A stretch of DNA of 64,000 nucleotides from Paracoccus cavernae (GCA_030410095.1 JAUFRC010000002.1:18501-82500), one strand, 5' to 3'; shown: positions 27,884 through 38,897, counted from the first letter of the stretch. Made by a program: numbers and translations. The notes: generated by a model not told the origin, from the letters alone.

Positions 27884-29643
27884 CTATTGGGCCGCGACGA
27901 GCGTCTCGGGCTCGCTGGCAGGCAGGATGGTTTCGCCCGGGCGCACGATCGTGAACCGGACCTGTTCGCGCGACATGGCAAGCTCGTCGCCCTGCATCCG
28001 GGCCAGCGTGAAATAGGAGCTTTCGAGATCGCCCGATTCCGGAAAGTCCTCGCGGAAATGCGCGCCGCGGGAATTCTCGCGCAGCTCGCCGGCGCGCGCG
28101 ATCACCGCAGAAACCTCGGTCAGCGAGGCCATGTTGAGCCAATCGTGCCAGGTAAGGTTGAAGGCAAGATTGGAGGGGTCGACCCCGTTTCCATCAGCTC
28201 CGCCCGAATTTCGGCAACGCGCTTCTGGCCGCGCTCCAGACCGGCAGCGGTGCGCATCACGCCTACATCCTCCCACATCGCCTCCTGAAGCTTGTGGCGA
28301 AGGCTGTGCACGGCTGCGGGCTTGCGCGTGAGCGGATGAAGCGCGCGTTCGACCTCGGCGGCCAGCACCTGCTCGTCGGGATCGCGCAGCGCCCGATACG
28401 GCGCACGTCCACACCCATGACATCGCCCGCAATGCCGCCAAAAACCGTCGAATTGGCGACGCCATTCCCGCCGAGCCGGTTCGAGCCATGCGCACCGCCC
28501 GCATCCTCGCCGGCGACATAAAGCCCTTCCATCGCGGTGCGGGTATCGGGATCGACCACGACACCGCCCATGAAGTAATGCGCGGTCGGCACGACTTCGA
28601 CTTTGCCGGCTGCGAGATCAAAGCCGCTATCGGCGCAGCGCTTGACCATGCCTGCAAATTTTTTGCGGACATTCTCGGGGCCGAGATGACCCATCGAGAT
28701 AAACATGCCGACCTGCGAGGGTCGTTGTTCTTGCGCATCTCGGCATAAATGCCGCGGCTGACCACGTCCCGTGTCGCGCGTTCGCCGCGCTGGTCGTAAT
28801 CGAACATGAAGCGCTCGCCCCGTGCATTCAGAAGCTGCCCTCCCGCGCCACGCAGCCCTTCTTCAAGGACGGTGCCGGTCATGCGGGTATGATCGCCCGC
28901 GAGCAGGCCGGTGGGATGGAACTGCACCATTTCCATGTCGCGCAACGGCAGACCGGCGCGCAAAGCCATCGCGAGCCCGTCCATCGTCTTGTCGCCGGAG
29001 GGCGTGTGATATTTGTACATGGTCGGCCCGCCGCCAGTGCCCATCATCACACATTTCGCGCGGACAAAACGGAAGCGGCCGGTCCGCATGTCGATGAAAA
29101 GCACCCCTGCAAGCGAGGCGCCGTCCCGCGTCGGGATCAGCCCGATGGCGCGATGCTCCTGCAGCTTCTGGATCGGCCGCGCCAGCACCTGTTCCATCAG
29201 GCGGCTGATGATCTCGATACCGGTAAGGTCGCCCTTGTGGACGGTCCGGTCGGCGGTTTGGCCGGCGAAAGCCTTCTGATGCAGGGTGCCGTCGGGATTG
29301 CGGTCGAAGAAGCAGCCGATCTCGTTTTCCAGCTCGGTGATCCGCACCACCGCCTGTTCGCAAAGACGCCAGGCCATGTCCTGATTGGGCAGCCATTTGC
29401 CGCCGTTGATCGTATCCATGAAATGGCGCTCGACCGTGTCGCCGCCGCCAAGCGCGACGTTATAGCCGCCCTGCACCATGCGGGTGCAGCCGCATTTCCC
29501 GATCAGCCCCTTCACGGCAAGGGTGATACGCGTCCCCTCCGGTGCGGTCTGCAGGGCATGGAGCGCGGCAAAGAGCCCTGCCCTCCCGATCCGAGGATCA
29601 GGATATCGGTGTCTTCACGTTCGATTTGGATTTGTGGAGCCAT
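27884..29643 (-). CDS. Succinate dehydrogenase/fumarate reductase-like flavoprotein subunit (four frameshifts)
   Basis: About 588 residues. N-terminus MAPQIQIEREDTDILILGSG joins after one restored G (near 29585) to GLFAALHALQTAPEGTR; then KCGCTRMVQGGYNVALG, EMVQFHPTGLLAGDHTRMTG, TAHYFMGGVVVDPDTRT and HGSNRLGGNGVANSTVFGG. Further base losses lie near 28718, 28395 and 28185. In the stretch where SdhA/FrdA carry the His that binds FAD covalently (SHTVAAQGG), this protein has GCTRMVQGG, so FAD is probably non-covalent. Encoded with matching membrane and Fe-S subunits. Confidence 0.85.
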
Positions 29644-29995
29644 GTTCACACCGCGCGCAAAGGAAAGTGCCCGAGACCAGAAAGGCCCCTGCGATCGAGG
29701 CCGCAGCCAATGACTTCTGGCGTGACGACCACGGCAGAAACTCGAGCGCCAAAAGCCGCAAGCCGCCGAAGAAATGGACTGCCAACAGGAAGACCAGACC
29801 GAATTCCGCGAGCTTCACGAGCGGGTTGTCGGCGAAGCTCAGGAAGTGGTCGAGCGTCTCGGGCTTTGTCAGAGCCAGCGACAGGACGTAGAAATGTGCA
29901 GGCAGGAACAGCGCGAGCGCGAGGCCCGACAGCCGGTGCAGCATATAGGCCAGCCATAGCGGATGACGACGGTGCGGCTTCAATCTCGTGCTCAT
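29615..29995 (-). CDS. SDH-like cytochrome b membrane anchor subunit 2
   Basis: About 115-126 residues, three hydrophobic helices: WLAYMLHRLSGLALALFLPA, HFYVLSLALTK and LVFLLAVHFFGGLRLLAL. His residues in helices 1 and 2 are candidate haem ligands. It starts in an ATGA overlap with the preceding anchor gene. The read frame overlaps the flavoprotein start. A single restored base near 29655 would instead end it at 29646, just before that start, which I consider likely. Confidence 0.75.
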   Translation of the reverse strand: MSTRLKPHRRHPLWLAYMLHRLSGLALALFLPAHFYVLSLALTKPETLDHFLSFADNPLVKLAEFGLVFLLAVHFFGGLRLLALEFLPWSSRQKSLAAASIAGAFLVSGTFLCARCEHGSTNPNRT

Positions 29996-30324
29996 GCCCA
30001 TGTCACCGCCCAAAGGGCCCGTGCTCCCATCGTCAGCAGCACGAGACCCGTGCCATAAGTGAAAACACCCAGCCAAGCGCCGCGAATTCCGGTCGTTTCG
30101 TGCAGGATCACCCGCAGACCGATCGCCGCATGGATCGACACGGCCACCACCAGACTTCCGTAGAAAAGGAACCACATGATGCTGCCCTGCGTGCGGCCGA
30201 GGATCTCGGCCGTCGTCAGCCCGCCCTGGATCGCATAGGCCATAACCGCGAGGTGACCGAGCACCAGCGGGGCCATCACCATCGCGCTCAGGCGCTGCGC
30301 CATGTAAAGGTTAAGGTTGAGCAT
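29992..30324 (-). CDS. SDH-like cytochrome b membrane anchor subunit 1
   Basis: 110 residues, three transmembrane helices: MLNLNLYMAQRLSAMVMAPL, VLGHLAVMAYAIQGG, WFLFYGSLVVAVSIHAAIGL and YGTGLVLLTMGARAL. The Arg-Ser start and the His in SIHAAIGLR fit SdhC-type haem b / quinone-site anchors. It follows the Fe-S gene by two bases and overlaps the second anchor gene by four. Intact. Confidence 0.8.
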   Translation of the reverse strand: MLNLNLYMAQRLSAMVMAPLVLGHLAVMAYAIQGGLTTAEILGRTQGSIMWFLFYGSLVVAVSIHAAIGLRVILHETTGIRGAWLGVFTYGTGLVLLTMGARALWAVTWA

Positions 30325-30326
30325 CC

Positions 30327-31054
30327 TTATGTCCTCCGCTTCAGGAATGAACCGGCGACCGCCCGTTTGAGCCCGGCAATCGCGCTCAGGGGGTCAAGCT
30401 CGTTCGGACAAAAGCGGGTGCAGCTTCCCTGCGTGTGGCAGTTCATGCAGCCGCCCGTCCCGAAACGGCGTCGAGGACCGCGTTCCGATCCTCGACTTTG
30501 ACGTCGTTATAAAGCGTCCAGGCGCGTTGCAGGGCCGCAGGCCCGAGATAGTCGGCATTCGCGGCGACGGTGTCGCAGGCGGCATAGCAGACCGAACAGT
30601 TTATGCACTCGATGGCCTTGTTGGCCTCGACCCGCCCGCGCTCGTCCGGCGAGACCTGCTGGATCGGTTCGTCGCGACTGCGCGAGGGGCGATGCGCGCC
30701 GCCGGCCTTGACCCATTTGTCGAAAAACGGATCCATATCCGCCGCGAGATCCTTGATGACCGGCAGGTTGCGCAGAGGGGCGATCTCAAGCCGGTCGCCG
30801 TCGAGCACGCGGCTGACATGGGTCCGACAGGTCCAGCGCGGTTCGCCATTCACCATCATCGCGCAAGAGCCGCACATTCCGACACGGCAGGCATAGCGGT
30901 AGGTAAGCGTCGGATCCGCGGATTGCTGGATCCAGCTCACCACATCAAGAACGGTTTGGCTTTTCCGGGACGGAACGGTGAAGGTCTCGAACGCGCCGCC
31001 ATCCGCATTGCCGCGCCACACCGACACATTCAAAGGTCTTTCATTCTCGCTCAC
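30327..31054 (-). CDS. SDH/FRD-like iron-sulfur subunit (one frameshift)
   Basis: About 242 residues. The 2Fe-2S ferredoxin domain has YACRVGMCGSCAMMVNG and a later Cys in EPRWTCRTHV. The second cluster motif is CINCSVCYAAC. After restoring one G near 30459 the third motif appears, CMNCHTQGSCTRFCPNEL, with the C-terminus SFLKRRT. So all three electron-transfer clusters are kept, which carry electrons between the flavoprotein and membrane quinone. First gene of the operon. Confidence 0.85.
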
Positions 31055-31426
31055 GGCCTACCTGCTCGCTTGTACGTTGGAGCAAGTAATATTCGGAACA
31101 AATTCTAACATAAAGGAACTAATAATAACACAAACGGTAAGATAAACTTACCTCAATCTGAATTATGTCCGTGGATTTCCGCCGCTTGATCGGCGCGGCG
31201 ACAAGGGAGAACCAGCACCAGCCCTCGTCGCAAGATGCCTCAATGGCTGACCGCCATGGCTATAGCATCGATGCTGATACCCTTTGTCGGTTTGGGCTAT
31301 ACCGCCGTGCCCCCTTTTCCGCGTATCGCGCGACGGGCGGCAGCAGCACCCTGCCCGTGGCCGCCGCCTATCGGCGGATCAACAAAGGGCTGCTTCCCGA
31401 CGGGGTCGCGCCGACCATTTTCCGGA
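31055..31426. other. Gene-poor interval upstream of the SDH-like operon
   Basis: The left part (31060-31160) is AT-rich and should hold the SDH-like promoter. The right part has a plus-strand reading frame with a hydrophobic patch (WLTAMAIASMLIPFVGLGY) and a second frame ending AYRRINKGLLPDG, but neither resembles a family I know and neither has a good ribosome site. I call no gene. Confidence 0.4.
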
Positions 31427-32269
31427 TCAATACCGGCGACGAATGAACAGCGCGGCCAGCACCGAAACCGTAATCGTCACCGACAGAAGAACGAAGGCCA
31501 GCGCCGCGCCGAAGGGCCAGTTTGCTTTGCTCATGATTTCGGTCACGATCATCGGTGCCATCATCCGGAAAGACGGCCCGCCGAGCAGGACCGGCGTCGC
31601 ATAGGCGTTCATGGTCAGGATGAAGGACAAGGTCGCCGCAGCCAGCAGACCGGGCATCACTTGCGGCAGGCGCACCAGCAGAAAGGACTGAAACGGCGCC
31701 GCGCCAAGGCTGGCGGCAGCATAGTCGATATTTTCATCCAGCCCTTCGAACACGCTTTGCAACGTCAGAACCACATAGGGAAGATTGACCGCCGTAATGC
31801 CGATGAAAACCGCAAGCGGCGTATGCATGATCGTCAAAGGCTGCGAGATCAGACCCAGCTTGACCAACGTATAGTTCAGCACGCCGGTCTGACCAAATGC
31901 CACCATCCAGCCCGCCGCGCGCACCGCATTCGAGATGAAAAGCGGCAAGATGATGGCCATCATCAACAGCGTTTTGCGGTGACCTCTCTGGCTGGCGATC
32001 CAATTGGCCAAGGGCAAGCCCAGCAAGATGCAAAACACCGTGACGCCCGCCGCCATCATCAGCGTCGTGCCCATCCCCTCGAGATAATAGGCGTCGGTGA
32101 AGAAGGTGGTGAAATTGGCAAGGGTGAAGCCCGAAATCATGAACTCGCCCGGAACGAATTCGTTGAAGCTGTAGCGCAGCAGGTAAAGCAGCGGCAGCGC
32201 CATAAAGACCAGCACGAGGCCGGTCGCAGGCATCAGCAGCGCGGCGGCTGTCAAGGAACGGTTCTTCAT
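31427..32269 (-). CDS. ABC transporter permease, PotB-like (polyamine/opine type)
   Basis: 280 residues, six hydrophobic helices: MPATGLVLVFMALPLLYLLR, ILLGLPLANWIASQRG and VNLPYVVLTLQSVFEGL. The EAA loop is IDYAAASLGAAPFQSFLLVRL. These match the first permease of spermidine/putrescine- or opine-type importers. Last gene of the minus-strand operon beginning with the amidohydrolase at 36619. Intact. Confidence 0.88.
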   Translation of the reverse strand: MKNRSLTAAALLMPATGLVLVFMALPLLYLLRYSFNEFVPGEFMISGFTLANFTTFFTDAYYLEGMGTTLMMAAGVTVFCILLGLPLANWIASQRGHRKTLLMMAIILPLFISNAVRAAGWMVAFGQTGVLNYTLVKLGLISQPLTIMHTPLAVFIGITAVNLPYVVLTLQSVFEGLDENIDYAAASLGAAPFQSFLLVRLPQVMPGLLAAATLSFILTMNAYATPVLLGGPSFRMMAPMIVTEIMSKANWPFGAALAFVLLSVTITVSVLAALFIRRRY

Positions 32270-32372
32270 CTGCTTGCCTTCCAGAAGCGGTCATATGGCC
32301 CGACCGAAGCGATCGGACGGGCCGGAGGCATTGGGGCGTAATCAGCCCCGCCCACACGGGCGAGCGGCCCAC

Positions 32373-33406
32373 TCAGGCCTTGAATTCCTTGTTCCACCAG
32401 TCCTGAAGCGCGGCGTCCTGCTTGGCGAGATATTCCAGATCGGGAAGCAGGAACTGCTCGCGCTGCTCGGGCGTGTAATCGACCTGTGCAGCAAGCTCCG
32501 GCGACAGCTTCACCTCGGAGTTGCTCGGCGCATAGCCCATCTGCTCGGCAAAGGCGGTTTGCGGCATCTCCTCGAGCATGGCGTTCAGATATTGGTAGGC
32601 CGCTTCCTTGTTGGGCGCGTTCTTGGGAATGCACATATCCGAGAGATAGATGGCAATGCCCTCTTTCGGGATGGCGATCTCGATGTCGATACCGGCTTTT
32701 TCCACATATAGCCGCGTGCGTTCCACATGATGCACATGACGATCTCTCCCGATTTGAGCGCCTGAGCCATCGCCTCGTTGGTCGGATAGATTTTGACGCC
32801 CTGCTTTTTCAGCTCGAGCAGCTTGGCCTTGCCGGGCTCGTAATCCGACGGACCGCCACCCGCGATCATCGCCGCGGATTCGATCGTGGTCTGGTACTGG
32901 ATGTCGATCACCCCGATGCGGCCGGCGTATTTCGGGTCCCACAGATCATTGTAGGAGGTCGGCGCGGGGCTCACCTCTTTGGGGTTAAACAGGATTACGC
33001 GGCCAGTATAGATATGGGGAATGCCGTAAGGCACGCGGATGAAGGGCAGGACTTTGGACAAGGCGGGGATCTTGCTCTCGTCCAGTTCCTCAAGAAGACC
33101 GTTGGCATACATCTCGTAGCTGCCCTGACGCGTCAGGCAGGCGATATCCATCGAGCCGCGCGGCAGGCGACGTTCGGCCATCAGCTTCGATTTGCGGACG
33201 ACGTCGTTGGCCGGATCGTAGATCACCTGCATGCCGCTGTCTTTCAGCACGCTATCGGCGATATTGATCTGCTGGAGGTTCTGGTAATCGCCGCCCCATG
33301 TGCCGATGACCACCCGCCCGCCGGCCTGCGCAAAAGCAGGCAGCGCGGTCGAAAGCATCAGCCCGCCCGAGAGAATACCGAAAGTCCGTCTGTTCATCTT
33401 GGTCAT
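32373..33406 (-). CDS. ABC substrate-binding protein, PotD-like (one frameshift)
   Basis: About 344 residues. Tat-like signal MNRRTFGILSGGLMLSTALP; then VVIGTWGGDYQNLQQ, VPYGIPHIYTGRVILFNP and YNDLWDPKYAGRIGVID, typical of polyamine/iron/opine-type binding proteins. One A is missing in the A-run near 32703, joining ARGYMWKK to AGIDIEIAIPKEG. Belongs to the importer with the two permeases and ATPase around it. Ligand unknown; the amidohydrolase neighbour suggests an amide or peptide-like compound. Confidence 0.84.
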
Positions 33407-33491
33407 GTCGCATTCCCTGATGTTATTGGTTGGAACGTCATCCTGCGCCTACGCATCGGGCGCAGTATTTTTCCGGCCGCCTTCTGCAGCC

Positions 33492-34557
33492 TTACATCGC
33501 GATGATATCGGCCGGCGAAATCGTCAGCGTCACACCGGCATCCGCGCGGAGCTCGATCCCCGCATCGCGCACCGCCGCAGGCGAGGCGACAACGGCCAGC
33601 CGCTCGCCGCCCTCGAGCGTCAGCCCAAGCTCGATCGCACCGCCGAGAAAGACGAAATGCGAAATCCGCGCGGGCAAGGTGTTCGGGCCGTTTGCGTTGA
33701 GCCCGCCCCTGCTTCGGCCGCGCCCAGACGGATCGCCTCGGGGCGGATCATGATCTCGGAGGCCGCACCCATATCCCGTCCGCCGCGCAGCGACAGCCGC
33801 CGGCGCTGCGGAACATATTGCCGATTGCCGCCCCGCTCAGGAAATTGGTGCGGCCAATGAAATCGGCGACAAAGCGGTTCGCGGGTTGATAGTAAAGCTC
33901 TTGCGCGGTCCCGACCTGTTCGATCATCCCCGCCCGCATCAAGACCAGCCGGTCACCGACCGACATCGCCTCTTCCTGATCATGCGTCACCATGATCGTC
34001 GTGATCCCGAGCGTCTTTTGCAGATTGCGCAGCTCGTCGCGTACCTGCAGGCGAAGCCGCGCATCGAGGTTCGACAGCGGCTCGTCGAGCAGCAGAATAT
34101 CGGGACGGATCGCGATGGCACGGGCGATCGCCACGCGCTGCTGTTGGCCTCCCGACAACTGCTTGGGCAGCCGGTCACCCAGATGACCCAGCTCGACCAG
34201 TTCAAGCGCATCGGTGACCCGTTTGCGGATCTCTGCCTCGGGCTGTTTGCGGCGGCGCAGGCCGAAGGCCACGTTTTCGAAAATGCTCAGATGCGGGAAA
34301 AGAGCGTAATTCTGGAAAACCAGCCCGATGTTGCGCCGGTGCGGCGGCGCATGCGTGATATCACGCCCGCCAAGCGTGACCTGCCCGCCGTCTGGCTCGA
34401 TAAAGCCCGCCAGCATCCGCAGGGTCGTGGTCTTGCCGCAGCCCGAAGGCCCGAGGAAGATCAGGAATTCACCATCACGGACGGACAGCCCGAAATCCGT
34501 CACCGCGCGAAAGGTGCCATAGGTTTTGGTCAGGCCCGCGATCTCGACATTTGCCAT
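33492..34557 (-). CDS. ABC transporter ATP-binding protein, PotA-like with TOBE domain (two frameshifts)
   Basis: About 355 residues. Walker A GPSGCGKTTTLRML, Q-loop FQNYALFPHLSIFENVAFGL, signature LSGGQQQRVAIARA, Walker B ILLLDEPLSNLDARLR, switch IMVTHDQEEAMSVGDRL. Base losses near 33813 and 33695 displace the C-terminal TOBE part, which resumes as PARISHFVFLGGAIELGLTL and ends PADIIAM. Overlaps the PotC-like stop by one base (TGATG). Confidence 0.87.
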
Positions 34558-35381
34558 CAGACCATCCTCGAAATGTTAACAAAGCGATTGGAGACGACCA
34601 GCATCAGCGCGACGAACAGCACCTGAAGCACCGATACCGCAGCGATGGTCGGATCGATCTTCCATTCCAGATATTGCATCATGGCGACCGGCAGAGTGAC
34701 CTGCCCCGGTGCCGACAGAAAGATCGACACTTCAAGATTGCCGAAGCTGACGACGAACGAGAAAACCGCGGCCGCAAAGATCCCGGGCCGGATCAGGGGC
34801 AATGTCACCAGCCAGACCACGCTTGACGGCCCTGCCCCCAGAGAGGCCGCGGCCTCTTCGATCGACATGTTGACCCCCTCGAGCGAGGACAGCAGCAGCC
34901 GGATGCACCACGGGATCGTCAAAAGCACATGGCCCGCGACAAAGATCCCCGTCGAGCCGACCAAAGGCAGGCCCGAGGCGATCTCGATTTCAACCACGGT
35001 GACATAAAGCGCGGCCCCGATGACGATGGCGGGCACGGTAAGCGGCGACATCAGCAGCTGGACCAGCGCCCCGCGACCGCGAAAGCTGCGGCGCACGATG
35101 ATCAATGCCGCGGGAACCGAGACCGCGAGACCGGCCAGCATGGCGAAAGTCGCCACCGAAACCGACAACAGGAAGCCGCTCAGGAACTGGGGCTGGCGAA
35201 ACGCCTCGGAGAACCACTTGAGCGAATAGCCCTCGACCGGCAGGGAGAGGATCTCGTTCGAGATCACCGAGAGCCAGAACACCAGTACCAAAGGCACCAG
35301 CATCAGCCCCAGACCGCAAGCGATGGTCACGCCTCCCGCCAGCCGTCCAACCCTTTCGGAAAGCGATTTTCCCCTGATCAT
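34557..35381 (-). CDS. ABC transporter permease, PotC-like
   Basis: 274 residues, six hydrophobic helices, starting MIRGKSLSERVGRLAGGVTI. The EAA-type loop MSIEEAAASLGAGPSSVVWL and VPAIVIGAALYV match PotC-type second permeases. Located between the ATPase gene and the amidohydrolase gene, 6 bases after the latter's stop. Intact. Confidence 0.88.
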   Translation of the reverse strand: MIRGKSLSERVGRLAGGVTIACGLGLMLVPLVLVFWLSVISNEILSLPVEGYSLKWFSEAFRQPQFLSGFLLSVSVATFAMLAGLAVSVPAALIIVRRSFRGRGALVQLLMSPLTVPAIVIGAALYVTVVEIEIASGLPLVGSTGIFVAGHVLLTIPWCIRLLLSSLEGVNMSIEEAAASLGAGPSSVVWLVTLPLIRPGIFAAAVFSFVVSFGNLEVSIFLSAPGQVTLPVAMMQYLEWKIDPTIAAVSVLQVLFVALMLVVSNRFVNISRMV

Positions 35382-35387
35382 GCGGGC

Positions 35388-36619
35388 TTACTCCGCCAGA
35401 CGGTTCTTGTAGAAGACCCCGCCCTTCATGATCGCGCTCAGGCATTCGTCATGGCGTTCGAGCACGGTAATATCTTCCAGCGGATTGCCGTCGACGATCA
35501 GAAGATCGGCGTAGGCGCCCGGCGCCAGCGTGCCGATTTCGTCCTCCATGCCGCACAGCCGCGCCGAGATACGGGTGGCCGAAAGCAGCACTTCCTGATT
35601 GCTCAAGACGCGGGTGCGCAGCGAAAACTCCATCGACTGATATTTGTGCAGCTGACCAAGCAGATCCGAACCGAAGGCCATCGGCAGACCGGCATCGCGC
35701 ATGATCTTCAGCGATTCCAGACCGGCGACGCGAACCGTATCGATCTTGGCGGCGGATCGGGGTTGAGCCCGAAATTCGCCCCCTCCAGCGCCAGCCCCTC
35801 ATAGGCGACCAGAGTCGGGCAGGCGATCGCACCGGCTTCTGCGGCGAGACGTGCGGTCTCGGGGGTGATCAGGTTGCAATGCTCGAGCGATTTCACGCCG
35901 CATTCGACAGCGCGCCGGATCGACGCGTCTGAATAGGTATGGGCCGCAACATAGAGGCCGTAGTTTTCGGCCTCTTCGACAATGGCGATGATCTCTTCGC
36001 GCGAATATTGCAGAACATGGATCGGGTCATTGGGCGAAGCCACCCCGCCATTGGCCATGATCTTGATGAATTGCGCACCGTTCTTGATTTCCTCGCGCGT
36101 GGCGCGGCGAACCTCGTCGACACCATCCGCGATCCGGCCAAGCGAGCCGAGACTTGCTTGATGAAGCGGGCGGTTGTCGTAGCGGGCACGGTAATCGCCG
36201 TGGCCAACGGTCTGGCTGAGCGCCTTGCCGCAGATCACCAGACGCGGCGCGTCGATCTCGCCCTCGTTGATCGCCATCTGCAGCCCGAGATCCGCGCCCG
36301 CCAGATCGCGCAACGTGGTGAAACCGCGCATCAGCATCTTGCGCATGATCCCTGCCGAACGCAGCGCGATCACCGAACTGGGCAAAGCCGCATTTTCGGC
36401 CAGATTGACCAAAGTGGCGACGACATGGACATGGGCATCAACCAGCCCCGGCATGAGCGTGCGCCCGCCAAGATCGATCCGCTCGGCATCCGGCGCGTCG
36501 ATCCGACCCTCGCTGACCTGAGCGATCCGGTCGTTCTCGACCAGCAGCTCCAGCCCCTCGCGCAGGGTCCCCGCGTCGACATCCAAAAGCTTTCCACCGA
36601 AAAATACATAGCGCGTCAT
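35388..36619 (-). CDS. Metal-dependent amidohydrolase, imidazolonepropionase/prolidase-like (copy 1; one frameshift)
   Basis: About 411 residues of the amidohydrolase superfamily. Metal-site motifs in order: PGLVDAHVHVVATLV, carboxylated-Lys candidate in FIKIMANGGVASPNDP, His in LYVAAHTYSDASIR, His in SLEHCNLI and Asp in AFGSDLLGQ. One base is lost near 35757. Three tandem ATGs occur; the third (36619) has the best spacing to GGAG. Hydrolyses an amide or peptide-like substrate delivered by the PotABCD-like importer of the same operon. Paralogous to the gene at 41470-42697. Confidence 0.85.
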
Positions 36620-36703
36620 CATCATCTCCGGGCGTTGGGCCTTGGCTGGTTTTGCATGCAACGAATATCCTGAAGGGCACTCTGGCAGGCGGTTCCGCAT
36701 CTT

Positions 36704-36735
36704 GTCCAGAAAAAACACCGCTGTTCGCAAAATTT
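36704..36735 (-). promoter_or_regulatory. Shared ~30-bp upstream motif, copy 1
   Basis: On the plus strand: GTCCAGAAAAAAC, three variable bases, GCTGTTCGCAAA, then AATTT. It lies about 85 bases upstream of the amidohydrolase start on the minus strand. A near-identical sequence in the same orientation lies upstream of the M24 peptidase at 38898-38927. Likely an operator or activator site joining the two transcripts in one regulon. Confidence 0.6.
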
Positions 36736-36780
36736 CTTAAAAATACATAATGCCATGATTTTGCTTATTTATATTACAGA

Positions 36781-36790
36781 AATTCGAATT
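36781..36790. promoter_or_regulatory. Small palindrome AATTCGAATT upstream of tetR
   Basis: A perfect 10-base palindrome in the AT-rich gap between the divergent amidohydrolase operon and the TetR-family gene, 95 bases before the TetR start. TetR dimers bind such dyads, but the site is short and the assignment is speculative. Confidence 0.3.
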
Positions 36791-36884
36791 GCTGCTTGCG
36801 AAAAAGGCAGCAGCAGCTTAGAAATTCCAAACCGGAGAGCGTTATTTTTCCGGCAAATGTCCCAAAGCCAGGCAGAGTGTTTTC

Positions 36885-37545
36885 ATGCCCGCCAAGACGA
36901 ACACGCCTTCGAAAATCTCGCGCCTGACACAGGCCGAGCGATCCTCGACAACGCGCGAAAGGGTCTGTCGGGCGACGCTCGAAGCCTTGGCCGAAGTGGG
37001 GCATGACAGCATCTCGACCACGATGATCGCACATCGCGCCAATCTGTCACGGGGGCGCTGACGCATCAGTTCCCGACCCGCAACGACCTTCTGGTTGCCG
37101 CCCTGCGCCAGCTTCACGACAATTGGAGAAATGCGCCGCCGGTCAATCTGGACCCGCTCGAGACGCGGCTTTCAATGGCCGATCTGACCGAGGTTCTGTG
37201 GCAAAACGTCTTCGGAGACCCGCATTATCTGGCCGCGATCGAGCTGATGCTTGCCGCCCGACTGGACACGGATCTTGGCCGCGGCCTGCGCGAGGAAATG
37301 GAAAGCTGGGTCGCGCACCGAGACGACCGCTTTTTCGCGCTTTTGCGCATGTCCCCGATTGCGAAGAACAAAGACTGCTGCTTCGCCTCACCTTGTCCGT
37401 ATTGCGCGGCATCGCGGTTCATCGCAGCTTCGATCAAAGCGACACGATGGCCCGCCAACTTGTCTCGTTGTGGCAAAAGATGCTGCGCGGTAGCGATGTC
37501 GGCCTGCCTCGCCCCATGCCGGATCAGGAAGACCGCAACGCTTAG
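36885..37545 (+). CDS. TetR-family transcriptional regulator (two frameshifts)
   Basis: About 221 residues. N-terminal HTH: RERVCRATLEALAEVGHDSI, STTMIAHRANLSRGALTHQF. The frame breaks in the G-run near 37057 (joins NLSRG to ALTHQFPTRNDLL) and in a T-run near 37350 (joins DDRFFAL to FAHVPDCEEQRLL). Ends MPDQEDRNA. The C-terminal ligand domain is not class-specific. Divergent from the amidohydrolase/ABC operon and probably its repressor. Confidence 0.8.
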
Positions 37546-37601
37546 CCTGCTGGTCCCGTCCTGCATGCAGGCGGGAGCATTGCCCCCGCCCTTCCTTTGG
37601 C

Positions 37602-38830
37602 CTAGCGCCCTGCCGTGATCCCGAAGGGATCGTCAAAGCTATGGGCAGGCTCGGTGAACCAGCGCGCACCCGCGTCGGTCATATAGGCGCAATCCTCAAG
37701 CCGGATCCCGAATTCGCCATAGATGCAAATCATCGGCTCGACCGAGAAACACATTCCGACCTCGAGCGGCCGCAGGTTGCCGCGCACCATATAGCTGTCT
37801 TCATGCATATCCAGCCCGATGCCGTGGCCGGTGCGATGCGGAAGCCCCGGAACGCCGTAATCCGACGCAAACCCCGACGCGGCCTCGATCACCGCGCGCG
37901 CGGCATGGTCGACATTCTCGCAAGCGGCGCCAAGACGGGCCGCGTCGAAGCCCGCAAGTTGGGCCGTCCGCTCGAGGTTCCAAACCTCGCGCTGCCGCGC
38001 CGTTCCCGTACCGAAAACATAGGTGCGCGTGATGTCGGAGCGGTAGCCGTCAAGTTTGCAGCCGGTATCGACCAGCACCATATCGCCGTCCTTCAGCGTC
38101 TGGGGATAGTCGACGCCGTGAGGATAGGCGGTCGCCTCGCCAAAAGAACGATCGGCAGACCCGATCCCGTGACATCGCCACCCAGCCGGCCATAGGCGGC
38201 GAGGATGAACTCCTGAACCTCGGTGGTCGAAATACCTTCATACAGGATCGAGGCCGCGCTTTTATGCACCAGGATCGCCATATCGCTTGCCCGCTGCATC
38301 AGGGCGATCTCGCGTTCCGATTTCAGGGAGCGGCAAGCCGCCGTCACGCCGGCACCGTTCACGAATTCAAGCGCCGGACCCGCTTTCTGCATGGCGTCGA
38401 GCGTAAAGAACGGTGTCTGCGGATCAACAGCAACGCGCCCCGAGGCAATCCCCGCCCGTGCAAGTTCCGCCACGACCAGCGCACCCGGATCCTCATGCTC
38501 TTGCCACAAGGCGATCCGGCCCGGCAGTTTGAGCATGGTTTCGGTCTTGGGCCCCTCGAAAGCGGGGCTAAGGTAAACGAGGTCCCCCGCAGCCGGTAGA
38601 AGCGCGCCGTGCAAGCGCTCGCTTGCGCCGATGTTGAGGCCCGTAAAATACCGCTGGTTCACGGTCGCATCAAGATAGAGCGCCGCGATCCCCTGCGCCC
38701 GCATCATGGCCTGCGCAAGCGCAAGCCGCGCACGAAGATCGTCCGGACCGATCATCTCCAGCCCGTCCGTCATCACCTTCAGTCCGGCCAAAACCTCTTG
38801 GGCATTCGCCCCGCCTACGCCATGCACCAC
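37602..38830 (-). CDS. M24-family metallopeptidase (Xaa-Pro aminopeptidase-like; one frameshift)
   Basis: About 410 residues from GTG at 38830 (GGAG upstream). An N-terminal creatinase-like domain is followed by the pita-bread fold: metal ligands in MVLVDTGCKLDGYRSDITRT (two Asp), LPHRTGHGIGLDMHE (His), CFSVEPMICIYGEFG (Glu) and IRLEDCAYM (Glu). One G lost near 38166 breaks it after GGDVTG; restoring it gives GSADRSFGEATAYPHGVD. Cleaves Xaa-Pro peptides or acts on creatine-like guanidino compounds. Confidence 0.84.
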
Positions 38831-38897
38831 GTCTTGTCTCCGCCCATTCGGTATACTTGTTGTATTCCGGCGGAATGTGCAGGCAAATGGATGTGCA

